NCBI RefSeq assembly: GCF_013343715.1
Contig: NZ_JABUNR010000004.1
Span: forward strand, 240,686 to 304,685
Reading direction: 5' to 3'
Length of the DNA: 64,000 bases
Source: Mesobacillus harenae
GTDB lineage: Bacteria; Bacillota; Bacilli; Bacillales; Cytobacillaceae
Shown here: positions 17,631 through 26,273 of the stretch, one piece after another
Layout: each line of letters opens with the position of its first letter
How positions within the stretch are numbered: position 1 is the first letter of the stretch
Notes under the pieces: model-generated
The model's database searches: none
Seen by the model: the letters and a program-made list of their open reading frames with translations, nothing else
Told to the model about the DNA's origin: nothing
Program-made: the position numbers and the translations under genes

Positions 17631-18410
17631 ATGCGATTTTCAGATTCAGTTGCTCTGATTACGGGTGCTGGAAGCGGGATTGGCAAGGCAGTTGCAGTAA
17701 GACTGGCAGATGAAGGCGCAAGAGTCATTTTAGTAGGAAGGACTCGGTCAAAGCTCGAACAAACGGCAAAGGAAATAAATTCAGCCAGAAAGTTGCCAGT
17801 TGCAGAAATTTTCTCGGCGGATGTGACCGATGAAGAAGATGTGATTGAGTTAGCTGAATATGTTGAAGAGCAGTTTGGGGATCTGCATATCCTCATTAAC
17901 AATGCTGGCGGTTCGAATTCATCAAGTATCCTAGAAATGCCAGCAGATGAATGGGATAAAGTTCAGGCTGCTAATTTAAAAAGTGTATTTCTAGTTTCGC
18001 GAACACTTGGAAAGCTGATGGCTTCAAGAGCAGAACAAAACAAAGATGAACCTGAAAACCGTGCTGTGGTAAACGTTGCATCTCTTTCTGGACACCAGGC
18101 AGGGGCTCATATACCCCATTACAGTTCTGCCAAAGCAGGAGTAATCAACTTTACAAAGGCGCTTGCCCTTGAGCTTTCTCGCTATGGCATTCGGGCGAAT
18201 TCCGTTTCCCCTGGCTTCATTGAAACCCCCTTGACAGAAGCAGGTTTGCAAAATGAGCAGTTTGTAAAATCGATAGAACGAAACACAGCGTTAAAAAGAG
18301 TTGGAACAGCTGAGGAAATCGCTAATCTGATTGTCTTTTTGGCCTCAAGAGAAGCATCCTATGTGACTGGAACAGATGTTGTTGCTGATGGCGGCTGGTT
18401 AATTAAATAA
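17631..18410 (+). CDS. SDR-family oxidoreductase
   Basis: A 259-residue NAD(P)-dependent dehydrogenase with TGAGSGIG near residues 12-19, NNAGG near 90 and Ser...YSSAK (Tyr near 163). Start at ATG 17631 is chosen because AGGGGAAG lies six bases upstream; the in-frame ATG at 17613 overlaps the fadE stop. Final residues VTGTDVVADGGW are typical. A second SDR in the island could oxidise a hydroxyacyl intermediate or reduce an enoyl-CoA. Confidence 0.83.
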   Translation: MRFSDSVALITGAGSGIGKAVAVRLADEGARVILVGRTRSKLEQTAKEINSARKLPVAEIFSADVTDEEDVIELAEYVEEQFGDLHILINNAGGSNSSSILEMPADEWDKVQAANLKSVFLVSRTLGKLMASRAEQNKDEPENRAVVNVASLSGHQAGAHIPHYSSAKAGVINFTKALALELSRYGIRANSVSPGFIETPLTEAGLQNEQFVKSIERNTALKRVGTAEEIANLIVFLASREASYVTGTDVVADGGWLIK

Positions 18411-18431
18411 CAAAAACTAGGAGGAGATAAC

Positions 18432-19211
18432 ATGAGTCAAAACGATCTTTTAATTAGTATGAATGGACCTGTCCTGTCATTAACACTAAACAGGCCAGAT
18501 AGCTTGAATTCGTTTAGTCCTGAGATGATTCTAGGCATTACCGATGCATTGAAAGAAGCGCAGTCAAACCCGGAGGTTAAAGTGATTGTCTTATCAGGGG
18601 CTGGAAGATCGTTCAGTGCCGGCGGTGATGTTAAAACGATGGGTCAGGCAGCACCAGCACAAGTCTATGAGCATATTGGGAGACTCAATGAATGTATTTT
18701 AACAATTAAAAACACCGAAAAACCTGTCATAGCTGCTGTCCATGGTTTTGCTGCAGGTGCTGGTTTTAATCTCGCGCTTGCTTGCGATTTAATTATTGCC
18801 GCAGAAGACAGTAAGTTTGCCCTAAGTTTTTCTCAGGTGGGACTTATCTCGGACGGTGGTGGCTCCTACTTCTTGCCGCGTCTTATCGGACCACACTTGG
18901 CAAAGCAGTTCTTTTTTAGCGGTGAGCCAATTCCGGCTGAGAGACTATACCAGCTTGGTGTAATCAATCAGCTTGTTTCTGTTGAAAAGCTAAAGGAGGA
19001 AACAGAGAAATTTGCTGCAAGGCTTGCTCATGGACCTGGTAAAGCGTACGGAATGATCAAAAAACTAGTAGACCACTCGTTTACCGCTACACTCGAAGAA
19101 ATACTTGAACAAGAAAGAATCACGCAAACGTTAATGGTTTCTACAGAGGATCATCTAGAGGGAATCGCAGCATTTAAAGAGAAAAGAAGACCAGTCTTCA
19201 CGAGCAATTAA
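18432..19211 (+). CDS. Enoyl-CoA hydratase/isomerase
   Basis: Crotonase-fold enzyme of 259 residues. The two oxyanion-hole segments are visible: GAGRSFSAGGDVK near residues 56-68 and HGFAAGAGFNLALACD near 103-118. The second catalytic Glu of classical hydratases is replaced: the segment is SDGGGSYFLPR, so an isomerase or a modified hydration is possible. TAGGAGG precedes the ATG, 21 bases after the SDR. Confidence 0.87.
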   Translation: MSQNDLLISMNGPVLSLTLNRPDSLNSFSPEMILGITDALKEAQSNPEVKVIVLSGAGRSFSAGGDVKTMGQAAPAQVYEHIGRLNECILTIKNTEKPVIAAVHGFAAGAGFNLALACDLIIAAEDSKFALSFSQVGLISDGGGSYFLPRLIGPHLAKQFFFSGEPIPAERLYQLGVINQLVSVEKLKEETEKFAARLAHGPGKAYGMIKKLVDHSFTATLEEILEQERITQTLMVSTEDHLEGIAAFKEKRRPVFTSN

Positions 19212-19227
19212 TCAGAGGAGGAAAAAT

Positions 19228-20211
19228 ATGAAAGCGATCCAGTTAAGCGAATACGGCGGACCAGAAGTTTTAAAAACGGTAGAAATCGAACGGCCAGTAC
19301 CAACGGGCAATGATGTGTTAATCGAAATCCATGCAATAGGTGTCAATTATGCTGATATAGCTCGCCGTCAAGGGAAATATGTCATAGATACACCTCTACC
19401 CTTTATTCCAGGAGCAGAAATCGCAGGAGTAGTCGTCGAGGTAGGAGATAAAGTAACCCATATCTCACCGGGTACAAGAGTTGTTAGTTTAATAAGTTCA
19501 GATGGTTACGCTGAATATGCTCTTGCAGATGCGAGAGGGTTAATTCCCCTTCCAGAGGGATTGGATTTCCAGACAGCTGCTGCACTGCCTCTTCAAGGGT
19601 TAAGCGCCTACCATGTGCTGAAAACTATGGGCCGTCTTGAAAAAGGAGAAAGTGTTCTTGTCCACGCTGCTGCGGGTGGAGTTGGAACTATAGCAGTCCA
19701 GCTTGCCAAGTTATTTGGCGCAGGTAAGATAATCGCAACGGCGAGCAGCCCTGAAAAACTAGAAACAGCTAGGGAGATGGGGGCAGATGTTTTAGTCGAT
19801 TATACAAAAGAGGGCTGGGAAAATGAAGTGCTTGAAGCAACCGGAGGAAAAGGTGTCGATGTTGCGCTGGAGATGGTTGGCGGAGACATTTTCAATAAGA
19901 CACTTAAGTGCCTGGCTACGTTTGGCCGCCTGGTTGTTTTCGGTGCAGCGAGCGGAGAACAGAGCAAGCTTTATCCTTCCATGTTAATGGGCAGGAATCA
20001 GTCTGTTATTGGATTCTTCTTGCCGCAAATTATGAGGAAGCCAGAGTTGCTTGCACCGAGTATGACCGAGCTTCTTACGTATTTGGGAGAAGGTAAATTA
20101 AAGCTTACAATTGGAGGTGTGTACCCACTAGAAGAGGCAGCAGCAGTCCACACTCGTCTGCAATCCAGAAAAACAATTGGAAAACTAATTCTAGAACCTT
20201 CAAGAAAATAA
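19228..20211 (+). CDS. Quinone oxidoreductase/enoyl reductase-like MDR protein
   Basis: Zinc-free medium-chain dehydrogenase of 327 residues. It has the N-terminal GroES-like domain (AIQLSEYGGPEVLK), VNYADIARRQG near residue 37 and the VHAAAGGVGTIAVQLAK NADPH loop near 146-162. The family includes NADPH:quinone and 2-enoyl-CoA reductases. AGAGGAGG precedes the ATG. It closes the tightly packed 12.5-20.2 kb operon and could reduce an unsaturated intermediate. Confidence 0.83.
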   Translation: MKAIQLSEYGGPEVLKTVEIERPVPTGNDVLIEIHAIGVNYADIARRQGKYVIDTPLPFIPGAEIAGVVVEVGDKVTHISPGTRVVSLISSDGYAEYALADARGLIPLPEGLDFQTAAALPLQGLSAYHVLKTMGRLEKGESVLVHAAAGGVGTIAVQLAKLFGAGKIIATASSPEKLETAREMGADVLVDYTKEGWENEVLEATGGKGVDVALEMVGGDIFNKTLKCLATFGRLVVFGAASGEQSKLYPSMLMGRNQSVIGFFLPQIMRKPELLAPSMTELLTYLGEGKLKLTIGGVYPLEEAAAVHTRLQSRKTIGKLILEPSRK

Positions 20212-20414
20212 TAGAATAATAGGACGCAGTTATTAGAGACTTCTTTCAATAGACATCCATGTTTTTACTGTTAAATGCCAGTTAATAACTGAGCATGCCT
20301 TTACATTTTGCATCTTAGAATCCTTTCAAACAACAGATTCCCTATTTTAGCCTCCAATTAATGAGGCAGTCTGAGTGTTTTATATACGAAAAACTAAAAG
20401 GATGGTGCAGTATA

Positions 20415-21419
20415 ATGGGAAAGACAGTTGAAACCGTAACCGGAAAAATCTCAGTTGACCAGATTGGAAAAACGCTAATTCACGAACACTTTATCTTTGG
20501 CTACCCAGGGTTCCAAGGCGATGTAACACTAGGTCCATTTAAAGAAGAAGAAGCTTTGGAAACTGCAATTGGGGTTGCAAGACAGGTCATGAGTTTTGGG
20601 GTTAAAACAGTGGTTGACCCAACTCCGAATGAATGCGGGCGTGATCCTCTATTTTTAAAGAAGGTTTCTGAAGCTACTGGACTGCAAATAATTTGTGCAA
20701 CGGGGTACTATTATGAGGGAGAAGGCGCGACCCCTTATTTTAAGTTTCGGCAGGCTCTAGGGACAGCGGAGCAGGAAATCTATGAAATGTTCAAAGAAGA
20801 AATAGAAAATGGAATAGCAGGAACAGGAATTAAACCTGGGGTTATTAAGCTTGCCTCAAGTAAAGGCGAAATAACCGAATATGAAAAAATGTTTTTTAGG
20901 GCAGCAGCACGGGTGCAGCAAGAAACAGGTATTGTCATATTAACTCATACCCAAGAAGGAACAATGGGTCCAGAACAGGCCCAGTTTTTGATCGATGCTG
21001 GAGTGGATCCTAGTAAAATTATCATTGGTCATATGTGTGGAAGTACAGATCCTGCTTACCATCGTGAAACAATGGATAAGGGCGTGAAAATAGCCTTTGA
21101 CAGATTTGGTATCCAAGGAATGGTTGGAGCCCCGTTTGATCAGGAGAGGATTGAAGTATTACTAACGCTGTTGGAAGCTGGCTATGAAAACCAAATTATG
21201 CTTGCACATGATTCGGTAAACATTTGGCTTGGCAGACCTCCTGTTATGAACGAGCAGGTTATGCAGATTATGGAGAATTGGAATCCCGCGCATATTTTCA
21301 CAAACATTTTACCGGTCTTGCAAGAACGGGGAATTTCTGAAACCCAATTGGAGAAGTTATTTACCGATAACGCAGCTAGCCTGTTTTCTGGATCAGGCTC
21401 AACGGTCCTTAAAGGTTAG
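20415..21419 (+). CDS. Phosphotriesterase-family metal hydrolase (possible lactonase)
   Basis: Binuclear-metal amidohydrolase of 334 residues. The metal ligands of the family are visible: IHEHF near residues 22-26, a probable carboxylated Lys in GVIKLAS near 142, LTHTQEG near 176, IGHMCGSTD near 203 and LAHDS near 260. The start at ATG 20415 gives the usual MGKTVETVTGKI opening; the upstream in-frame start adds 18 unlikely residues. Family members include phosphotriesterase-like lactonases. It lies 200 bases after the operon and may be a separate unit. A lactone substrate would fit the pathway but is unproven. Confidence 0.78.
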   Translation: MGKTVETVTGKISVDQIGKTLIHEHFIFGYPGFQGDVTLGPFKEEEALETAIGVARQVMSFGVKTVVDPTPNECGRDPLFLKKVSEATGLQIICATGYYYEGEGATPYFKFRQALGTAEQEIYEMFKEEIENGIAGTGIKPGVIKLASSKGEITEYEKMFFRAAARVQQETGIVILTHTQEGTMGPEQAQFLIDAGVDPSKIIIGHMCGSTDPAYHRETMDKGVKIAFDRFGIQGMVGAPFDQERIEVLLTLLEAGYENQIMLAHDSVNIWLGRPPVMNEQVMQIMENWNPAHIFTNILPVLQERGISETQLEKLFTDNAASLFSGSGSTVLKG

Positions 21420-21478
21420 ATATAGAGATTATCAGTTTATTTTTAGTGATTTAAAAAATTAAATCACCCCTCTTTTTC

Positions 21479-21505
21479 ACCATTTCACGCCTCCCTCATA
21501 CTATA
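21479..21505 (+). promoter_or_regulatory. Sigma-K promoter of spoVIF
   Basis: AC (21479-21480), exactly 16 bases, then CATACTATA (21497-21505), a full match to the sigma-K pattern. The region is also bounded by the inverted arms CACGCCTCC (21486-21494) and GGAGGCGTG (21521-21529). Confidence 0.65.
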
Positions 21506-21539
21506 AGAGTAGTTTAAGAAGGAGGCGTGGAGTTCCAAC

Positions 21540-21794
21540 ATGGATAATCAATTCTTTAAAAATGTTGAAAAGAAAACAGGGGTCAATATGTCTGATATAT
21601 TGGAATTAGCAAACTCCCTGCAAAATGCTAATTTAAAAGATGAAAAGACTGTGCGTGGGGTTATTCAGAGAGTTTCGCAGATTGCAAACAAACCTGTTTC
21701 AAAAGAAATGGAAGATAAAATCGTGAAATCAATTGTCAACGATGGCAAACAGCTGGATGTTGGTACAATTGCGCAGATGATGAATAAGAAATAA
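21540..21794 (+). CDS. spoVIF: Stage VI sporulation protein F (SpoVIF/YjcC)
   Basis: Small coat-assembly protein of 84 residues, matching SpoVIF in size and in its NVEKKTGVNMSDILELANS opening and QLDVGTIAQMMNKK ending. In B. subtilis it is needed for normal coat maturation. A full sigma-K promoter lies 35 bases upstream. It directly precedes yjcD, as in B. subtilis, and marks the return to the conserved backbone after the spoVA and catabolic insert. Confidence 0.9.
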   Translation: MDNQFFKNVEKKTGVNMSDILELANSLQNANLKDEKTVRGVIQRVSQIANKPVSKEMEDKIVKSIVNDGKQLDVGTIAQMMNKK

Positions 21795-21815
21795 AAAAAG
21801 GCAACAGGATTGCCT

Positions 21816-21860
21816 CAGCAGAAAAGGACCCGGAAACTAGCCCCGGGTCCTTTTCTGCTG
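21816..21860. terminator. Long hairpin between spoVIF and the repeats
   Basis: CAGCAGAAAAGGACCCGG (21816-21833) pairs perfectly with 21843-21860. There is no following T tract, so it may act as a barrier or with the A-rich flank. Confidence 0.65.
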
Positions 21861-21912
21861 TTATGGAAACTAAAAAAGTTCCAAGTTGTAGATAATCGTA
21901 GGGTTGTCTGAG

Positions 21913-22063
21913 TCCAGCTCCAGCGCCCAGCGACTCGTGTACTTCGGTCACCTCCCTATGATAAGTCAACATCGAATCGCTGCCGCTCTTCGTGTTTCCT
22001 TTATCTCAGTCGGTGTCCTCCAGTCCATACGTCGCCTTACGGGCGCTTGCGCTTTTAATCCTA
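21913..22063. repeat. Tandem 151-bp repeat, unit 1
   Basis: The unit starts TCCAGCTCCAGCGCCCAGCG and ends in CGCTTGCGCTTTTAATCC. The next unit follows with no spacer and only a few mismatches. ORFs read here are only the repeat itself. Confidence 0.9.
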
Positions 22064-22214
22064 TCCAGCTCCAGCGCCCAGCGACTCGTGTACTTCGGTC
22101 ACCTCCCTATGATAAGTCAACATCGAATCGCTGCCGCTCTTCGTGTTTCCTTTATCTCAGTTGGTGTCCTCCAGTCCATACGTCGCTTAACGGGCGCTTG
22201 CGCTTTTAATCCTT
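22064..22214. repeat. Tandem 151-bp repeat, unit 2
   Basis: Direct copy of the preceding unit, ending just before the 3' end of the convergent helicase gene. Diverged single copies lie near 3.3, 31.0 and 45.2 kb. Confidence 0.9.
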
Positions 22215-22238
22215 TACTGTTAGATGAGAAGTTTTGCA

Positions 22239-24530
22239 TCAGCTTCTGCTGATTTTCGCCAAGAATCTGGAAGGGTAAGCTTTACGGCCACGTCTAGTTT
22301 GAGGAATAGAAATTAATAAGTTTTCTTTGGCTCTAGTGGCTGCTACATAAAAAAGCCTGCGTTCTTCCTCTAAGCCATCTTCTTTTCCGTTCCTGTAAGC
22401 TTCTAATGCATGGTCATGTGGCAGGCTTCCGTCCACTGTGCTGCTAATATAGACAGACTCATACTCAAGCCCCTTAGCTCTGTGAATCGTGCTAAGTGTA
22501 ATTGCATCAACTCTCGTTTTGCCCAGCTTTTTAATTTCCTGATTCATTGCTGTCATATGGGCAGCATGGTCAAGAAAATCCATAAGATTAGGAAAGGACC
22601 GGGCTGCCACTTTTAAATCGCGGATATCGTCCGAGCCTTTTTCTAACATGTTGCCTTCACTGCCCCGCTTTTTAATAAAGTCACTAAACCCAAGGTCTCT
22701 TTCAACCACTTCAATGGCCATTAAAGGACTAAGCTTGCTCAGCGATCGGACGATCGGAACAAGTCTTTTAAGCTTTCGTTCCTGAAAAGCAAAACCTGTT
22801 TTAACGGCCGAAACCGCTTCAAGCATAGAGCAGTCGCGGAGTATACTTTCGGCCTGAAGATCCCGGTACACAGTTTGTTTCATAAATAAGGCTGGTAAAA
22901 TACCCTTTATTGCTCCCGTATCATCTTCATTTAAGCTCAAGCGCAGAAACGACAATATGCCTTTCACAATAAATCGCTCATAAAAGGACTCCATATCCTG
23001 ATCCAATTTAAATGGAAGACTGGAATTAGCAAGCCGTTCAAACACAGCGCGGCTCGATGTATTTGTTCGAAACAAAATTGCAAAATCAGCAGGGCGCGCG
23101 CCTTTTTCTATTTTCTCCTGGATATCAGTGATAATCATTGTTGCCTCTTCTTCCTCGTCGTATGGGTAAAAGACAATCGGGCTTGGACAGGAGCTCTGTG
23201 CCTTCATTTTCTTTGGGCGCCTAACTTTGTTTGCCGAAATAATCGCATTAGCGGTTTCAACGATATCGTGGCCAGAGCGATAGTTTTGCTCCAACACAAC
23301 AACTTCAGCCCCTTTAAAATCCTGCTCAAATTGTAGAAGGTAGCCGGGATCACTGCCGCGGAAGGAGTATATAGACTGGTCATCATCTCCGACTGCACAA
23401 ACATTTTGATTTTTTGCAGAAAGCATCTTTATAAGCTCATACTGAACTCTATTAATATCTTGGAATTCATCGATTAGGAAATAGGAAAATCGATTTTGGT
23501 AGACCTCCAGAAGAGCTGAATCCTCTTTGAATAATTCATAGCAGCCAGTCAGCATATCATCAAAATCATAGACGCCACGCTGCTGTTTCATTTCCTCATA
23601 CATCTTATAAAGGGAGGCTGTTTGTTCTTCCCATGGTGTTTGAGCTTTTACAGAACCGGGAGTTATGAGCGAATTTTTCCAATAACCAATCTGCTGCAAG
23701 GCTAAATCAAAGGCGAACTCACTATCAATTAGGCCGAGTGACTTCCCGGCTTCCTTAACCATTTGCTGCTTTTGCCACTCTTTTTTTATAAGCTTGTCAC
23801 CACCCCAAACTGATGGCTTATGAAAAGTTAAAATCCGATAAAAAATACTGTGAAAGGTGCCGGAAATAATTCGGTTTACTGTAGCAGGGCTCATGTTTGG
23901 GTATTGGGCGAGACGGTTTTTCATTTCTGCTGCAGATTTTGCTGTAAAAGTAACAAGCATAACGCTTCTGGGATCAGCCTTCTCTTCTTCTAGCAGATAA
24001 GCTGTTCGGGCAGTTAACACCCTTGTTTTCCCACTGCCAGCACCTGCTAAAACCAAAAGTGGTCCCTTAGTTGAAATTATGGCCTTTTTTTGGGCTATAT
24101 CCAATTGTATCCCTTTTGATATAAGACTTTGAAGATAGGTTTTATCATCGAATTCAGTGGGTTCTGGCTGCGGGTTGAATGGAACCGAAACCCTAACCTG
24201 CTCAGCTTTCTTAAAAGAAGCTGCAGGTGCTTCAATTGTTCCAATGCTTCTGGATTTAGGTATTCTAAATCCATTTTGTTCAATAAATTCCTGCTCAGCC
24301 TGTAGGGAAGAACTAGGCACTTCCTTTAAAGGTGTAAAACAGGCAGGTTTATTGGAAAGATGATGATAAAAATGAGGCTCTTCGTGAATTCCTAAATACA
24401 AACGAACGGGCTCTTTGCAGGAATGGCAAGACAAAAGTCCCTTTTTTCCTTCGTCATAGAGCTGCTGTAACAGTTCACGCCCAGATTTATTCAAATCAAT
24501 TATGTTATTTTTTCTAAATGCTGTTTTCAT
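22239..24530 (-). CDS. yjcD: UvrD/Rep-family DNA helicase YjcD
   Basis: SF1A 3'-5' DNA helicase of 763 residues. Motifs in order: LVLAGAGSGKTRVLTART (Walker A, near residue 155), DEFQDINRVQYE (near 355), VGDDDQSIYSFRGSDPGY (near 380), LSTIHRAKGLEYESVYI (near 675) and FYVAATRAKENLLIS (near 730). The first ~65 residues hold a CHSC...HHLSNKPAC cluster resembling a CoiA-like zinc site ahead of the helicase core. I start at ATG 24530, behind GAGGG, not at the upstream ATG 24575. Position matches B. subtilis yjcD. Confidence 0.9.
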   Translation of the reverse strand: MKTAFRKNNIIDLNKSGRELLQQLYDEGKKGLLSCHSCKEPVRLYLGIHEEPHFYHHLSNKPACFTPLKEVPSSSLQAEQEFIEQNGFRIPKSRSIGTIEAPAASFKKAEQVRVSVPFNPQPEPTEFDDKTYLQSLISKGIQLDIAQKKAIISTKGPLLVLAGAGSGKTRVLTARTAYLLEEEKADPRSVMLVTFTAKSAAEMKNRLAQYPNMSPATVNRIISGTFHSIFYRILTFHKPSVWGGDKLIKKEWQKQQMVKEAGKSLGLIDSEFAFDLALQQIGYWKNSLITPGSVKAQTPWEEQTASLYKMYEEMKQQRGVYDFDDMLTGCYELFKEDSALLEVYQNRFSYFLIDEFQDINRVQYELIKMLSAKNQNVCAVGDDDQSIYSFRGSDPGYLLQFEQDFKGAEVVVLEQNYRSGHDIVETANAIISANKVRRPKKMKAQSSCPSPIVFYPYDEEEEATMIITDIQEKIEKGARPADFAILFRTNTSSRAVFERLANSSLPFKLDQDMESFYERFIVKGILSFLRLSLNEDDTGAIKGILPALFMKQTVYRDLQAESILRDCSMLEAVSAVKTGFAFQERKLKRLVPIVRSLSKLSPLMAIEVVERDLGFSDFIKKRGSEGNMLEKGSDDIRDLKVAARSFPNLMDFLDHAAHMTAMNQEIKKLGKTRVDAITLSTIHRAKGLEYESVYISSTVDGSLPHDHALEAYRNGKEDGLEEERRLFYVAATRAKENLLISIPQTRRGRKAYPSRFLAKISRS

Positions 24531-24772
24531 AGAAATCCCTCTTTTTCGTCCGGAAAATAAGACAAACTTTATCATAACAGAAGAACTTTCTATAAAAAAG
24601 CCAAAACCGGTTTAAATAGAGCGAGCAACGGGCAAATAACTGTTATAGCTTACGTATTATATATAAAAAGACCAAAACGGATACGAAAAAACATTCAATA
24701 CATATACTTCTATAAAGGCAGAGAAGCTGAAGAGAAGGTTCTGGAAACATTTCTAATTGAGGAGGAAACAAG

Positions 24773-25051
24773 ATGGGGTATATCATTCCATTTACTCATT
24801 ATCAATATAGCCAGTATGCTGAGAGGGAGGCAGGAAATGATTCAGGCTTGCTACCAGTAAGCCCTGTATCCAAAATTCAAAAAGAAAGGCCGGTTCAAAA
24901 GGGAAATGACCAAACTGGGCAAGTTGATGAAAAGAAAAGACACAGCCACACTAGTGTAATGCTAAGTAAACGTTCGGTGGATAACAACATAATAGAAAAA
25001 GTATATGCGGAAATAACAGGAAAAGGGAAGCACTTCAGCGAGATCATTTAG
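24773..25051 (+). CDS. Small protein of unknown function, yjcE position
   Basis: A 92-residue hydrophilic protein with an aromatic N-terminus (YIIPFTHYQYSQYAER), a charged middle and a helical end. GAGGAGG precedes the ATG. It sits between yjcD and yjcF, divergent from yjcD, the place of yjcE in B. subtilis, but I cannot confirm homology. Upstream, GGATACG and CATATACT 16 bases apart resemble a sigma-E promoter, weakly suggesting sporulation expression. Confidence 0.6.
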   Translation: MGYIIPFTHYQYSQYAEREAGNDSGLLPVSPVSKIQKERPVQKGNDQTGQVDEKKRHSHTSVMLSKRSVDNNIIEKVYAEITGKGKHFSEII

Positions 25052-25158
25052 CTCTGGCTGTGGCGCTTCTTTTTTAATTGATCTTTGAATTTACGGAACG
25101 GAAATAAGGCTGATTCGGACAGGGTAAGAGGGAAAAGCGTGTTGAGAGTCCGAATACG

Positions 25159-25190
25159 AAAAGCCCCTTGCCACTGGCAAAGGGCTTTTC
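25159..25190. terminator. Bidirectional terminator between the small gene and yjcF
   Basis: AAAAGCCCCTTGCCA pairs with TGGCAAAGGGCTTTT with almost no loop. Flanking A and T runs serve both strands. Confidence 0.85.
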
Positions 25191-25195
25191 CGTTA

Positions 25196-25621
25196 CTAGA
25201 TCTGTTTTTTCATTGATTTATGAGGGATCCCTGCGTCAAGAAATTCTTCGGATACAACCTCATACCCCAACTTTTCATAAAAAGGAATTGCTTGTGTCTG
25301 GGCATTTAGCTTAAGTGCACTAAGCCCCTCGGACTTGGCATATTCCTCGATCTTTTCCATGATTGCTTTCCCAGCTCCAGTATTTCGCTGGTCCTTTAGG
25401 ACACAAATTCTCTCAACCTTGCCAATTGCGTCGAGAACACGGAATCTCCCCGCACCAGCAGGCCTTTTATCGTCGTATAAAACGAAATGGGTTGAGTCAT
25501 TTTCGAATTCATCAATTTCTTCTTCCACCGGTACCTGTTGTTCATCTACGAATACTGTTTTTCTAACACTAAAAGCTTCTTCCAATTCTTGATTGTTTTC
25601 TACGATTTTAACGTTAATCAT
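25196..25621 (-). CDS. yjcF: GNAT-family N-acetyltransferase YjcF
   Basis: A 141-residue GCN5-type acetyltransferase of the ElaA/YjcF type. It has VRKTVFVDEQQVPVEEE near residues 18-34 and the acetyl-CoA loop VLKDQRNTGAGKAIM near 75-89. Substrate is unknown. Its start overlaps the yjcG stop by one base, so the two are translationally coupled, as in B. subtilis yjcG-yjcF. Confidence 0.85.
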   Translation of the reverse strand: MINVKIVENNQELEEAFSVRKTVFVDEQQVPVEEEIDEFENDSTHFVLYDDKRPAGAGRFRVLDAIGKVERICVLKDQRNTGAGKAIMEKIEEYAKSEGLSALKLNAQTQAIPFYEKLGYEVVSEEFLDAGIPHKSMKKQI

Positions 25622-26133
25622 TATGCATCCTTTCCAAGCCGAAATGTTTCAAATACAGTCCAGGATCCATTTTCAAGCTGGTATAAGAGGTGGATTCTGT
25701 CAACTGTTTCTTCAAACTTAACATCCGTCATGCGGAGAGTCCCAAAAACATCAGAATGCTCATCGTCTGACAGATTTTGTCCAATAGTAATATGAGGTAC
25801 AAAATTGTACTCTTGATCAATATCAAAAGCTGCACCAAGGTCCTGGTGAAGGTTGTCCAGTTCTTCAGTTGGTTCAGCCTTTAAGTAAATAACATTATTC
25901 ACAGGTGAAAAAGAACTGAATTTATAAACGTTTAGCCGGACAGGAACATGTTTTCTTGAGATATCATCAAGTTTTCCAGCAATCTCCCTGATTTGTTCTT
26001 CGGTTGCATCAAAACCCGATTTTAAAGTCAGGTGCGGAGGAATTAAGGCATAGTTCGGATCATACCTTTTCCTGAAAGAGTTTGCATAATCCTGAATTCT
26101 TTTTGAAGGAAAAATTACTATTCCAAATTTCAT
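25621..26133 (-). CDS. yjcG: 2'-5' RNA ligase/phosphodiesterase family protein YjcG
   Basis: A 170-residue 2H-phosphoesterase. The two defining motifs are present: PHLTL with His34 and PHITI near residue 115. Family members act on cyclic or 2',5'-linked phosphodiesters in RNA or nucleotides; the natural substrate is unknown. GGAGGTAATAAT precedes the ATG. Operon with yjcF. Confidence 0.88.
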   Translation of the reverse strand: MKFGIVIFPSKRIQDYANSFRKRYDPNYALIPPHLTLKSGFDATEEQIREIAGKLDDISRKHVPVRLNVYKFSSFSPVNNVIYLKAEPTEELDNLHQDLGAAFDIDQEYNFVPHITIGQNLSDDEHSDVFGTLRMTDVKFEETVDRIHLLYQLENGSWTVFETFRLGKDA

Positions 26134-26273
26134 ATTATTACCTCCAATATCTTTTTTAAAATCATTGATAGACTCAGAAGGAAAAATACTTCTAGCTGAT
26201 ATAATAGTTCATTATAACAAATTTTCTAAATATAATATAATGTATTCCCTTTTTAAAAGAAAATAGCCTTTCA

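Noticed and set aside
21904..22252. Two overlapping open frames (101 and 86 residues) with internal repeats
   Set aside because: They are readings of the tandem 151-bp repeat; no ribosome site and no coding character.
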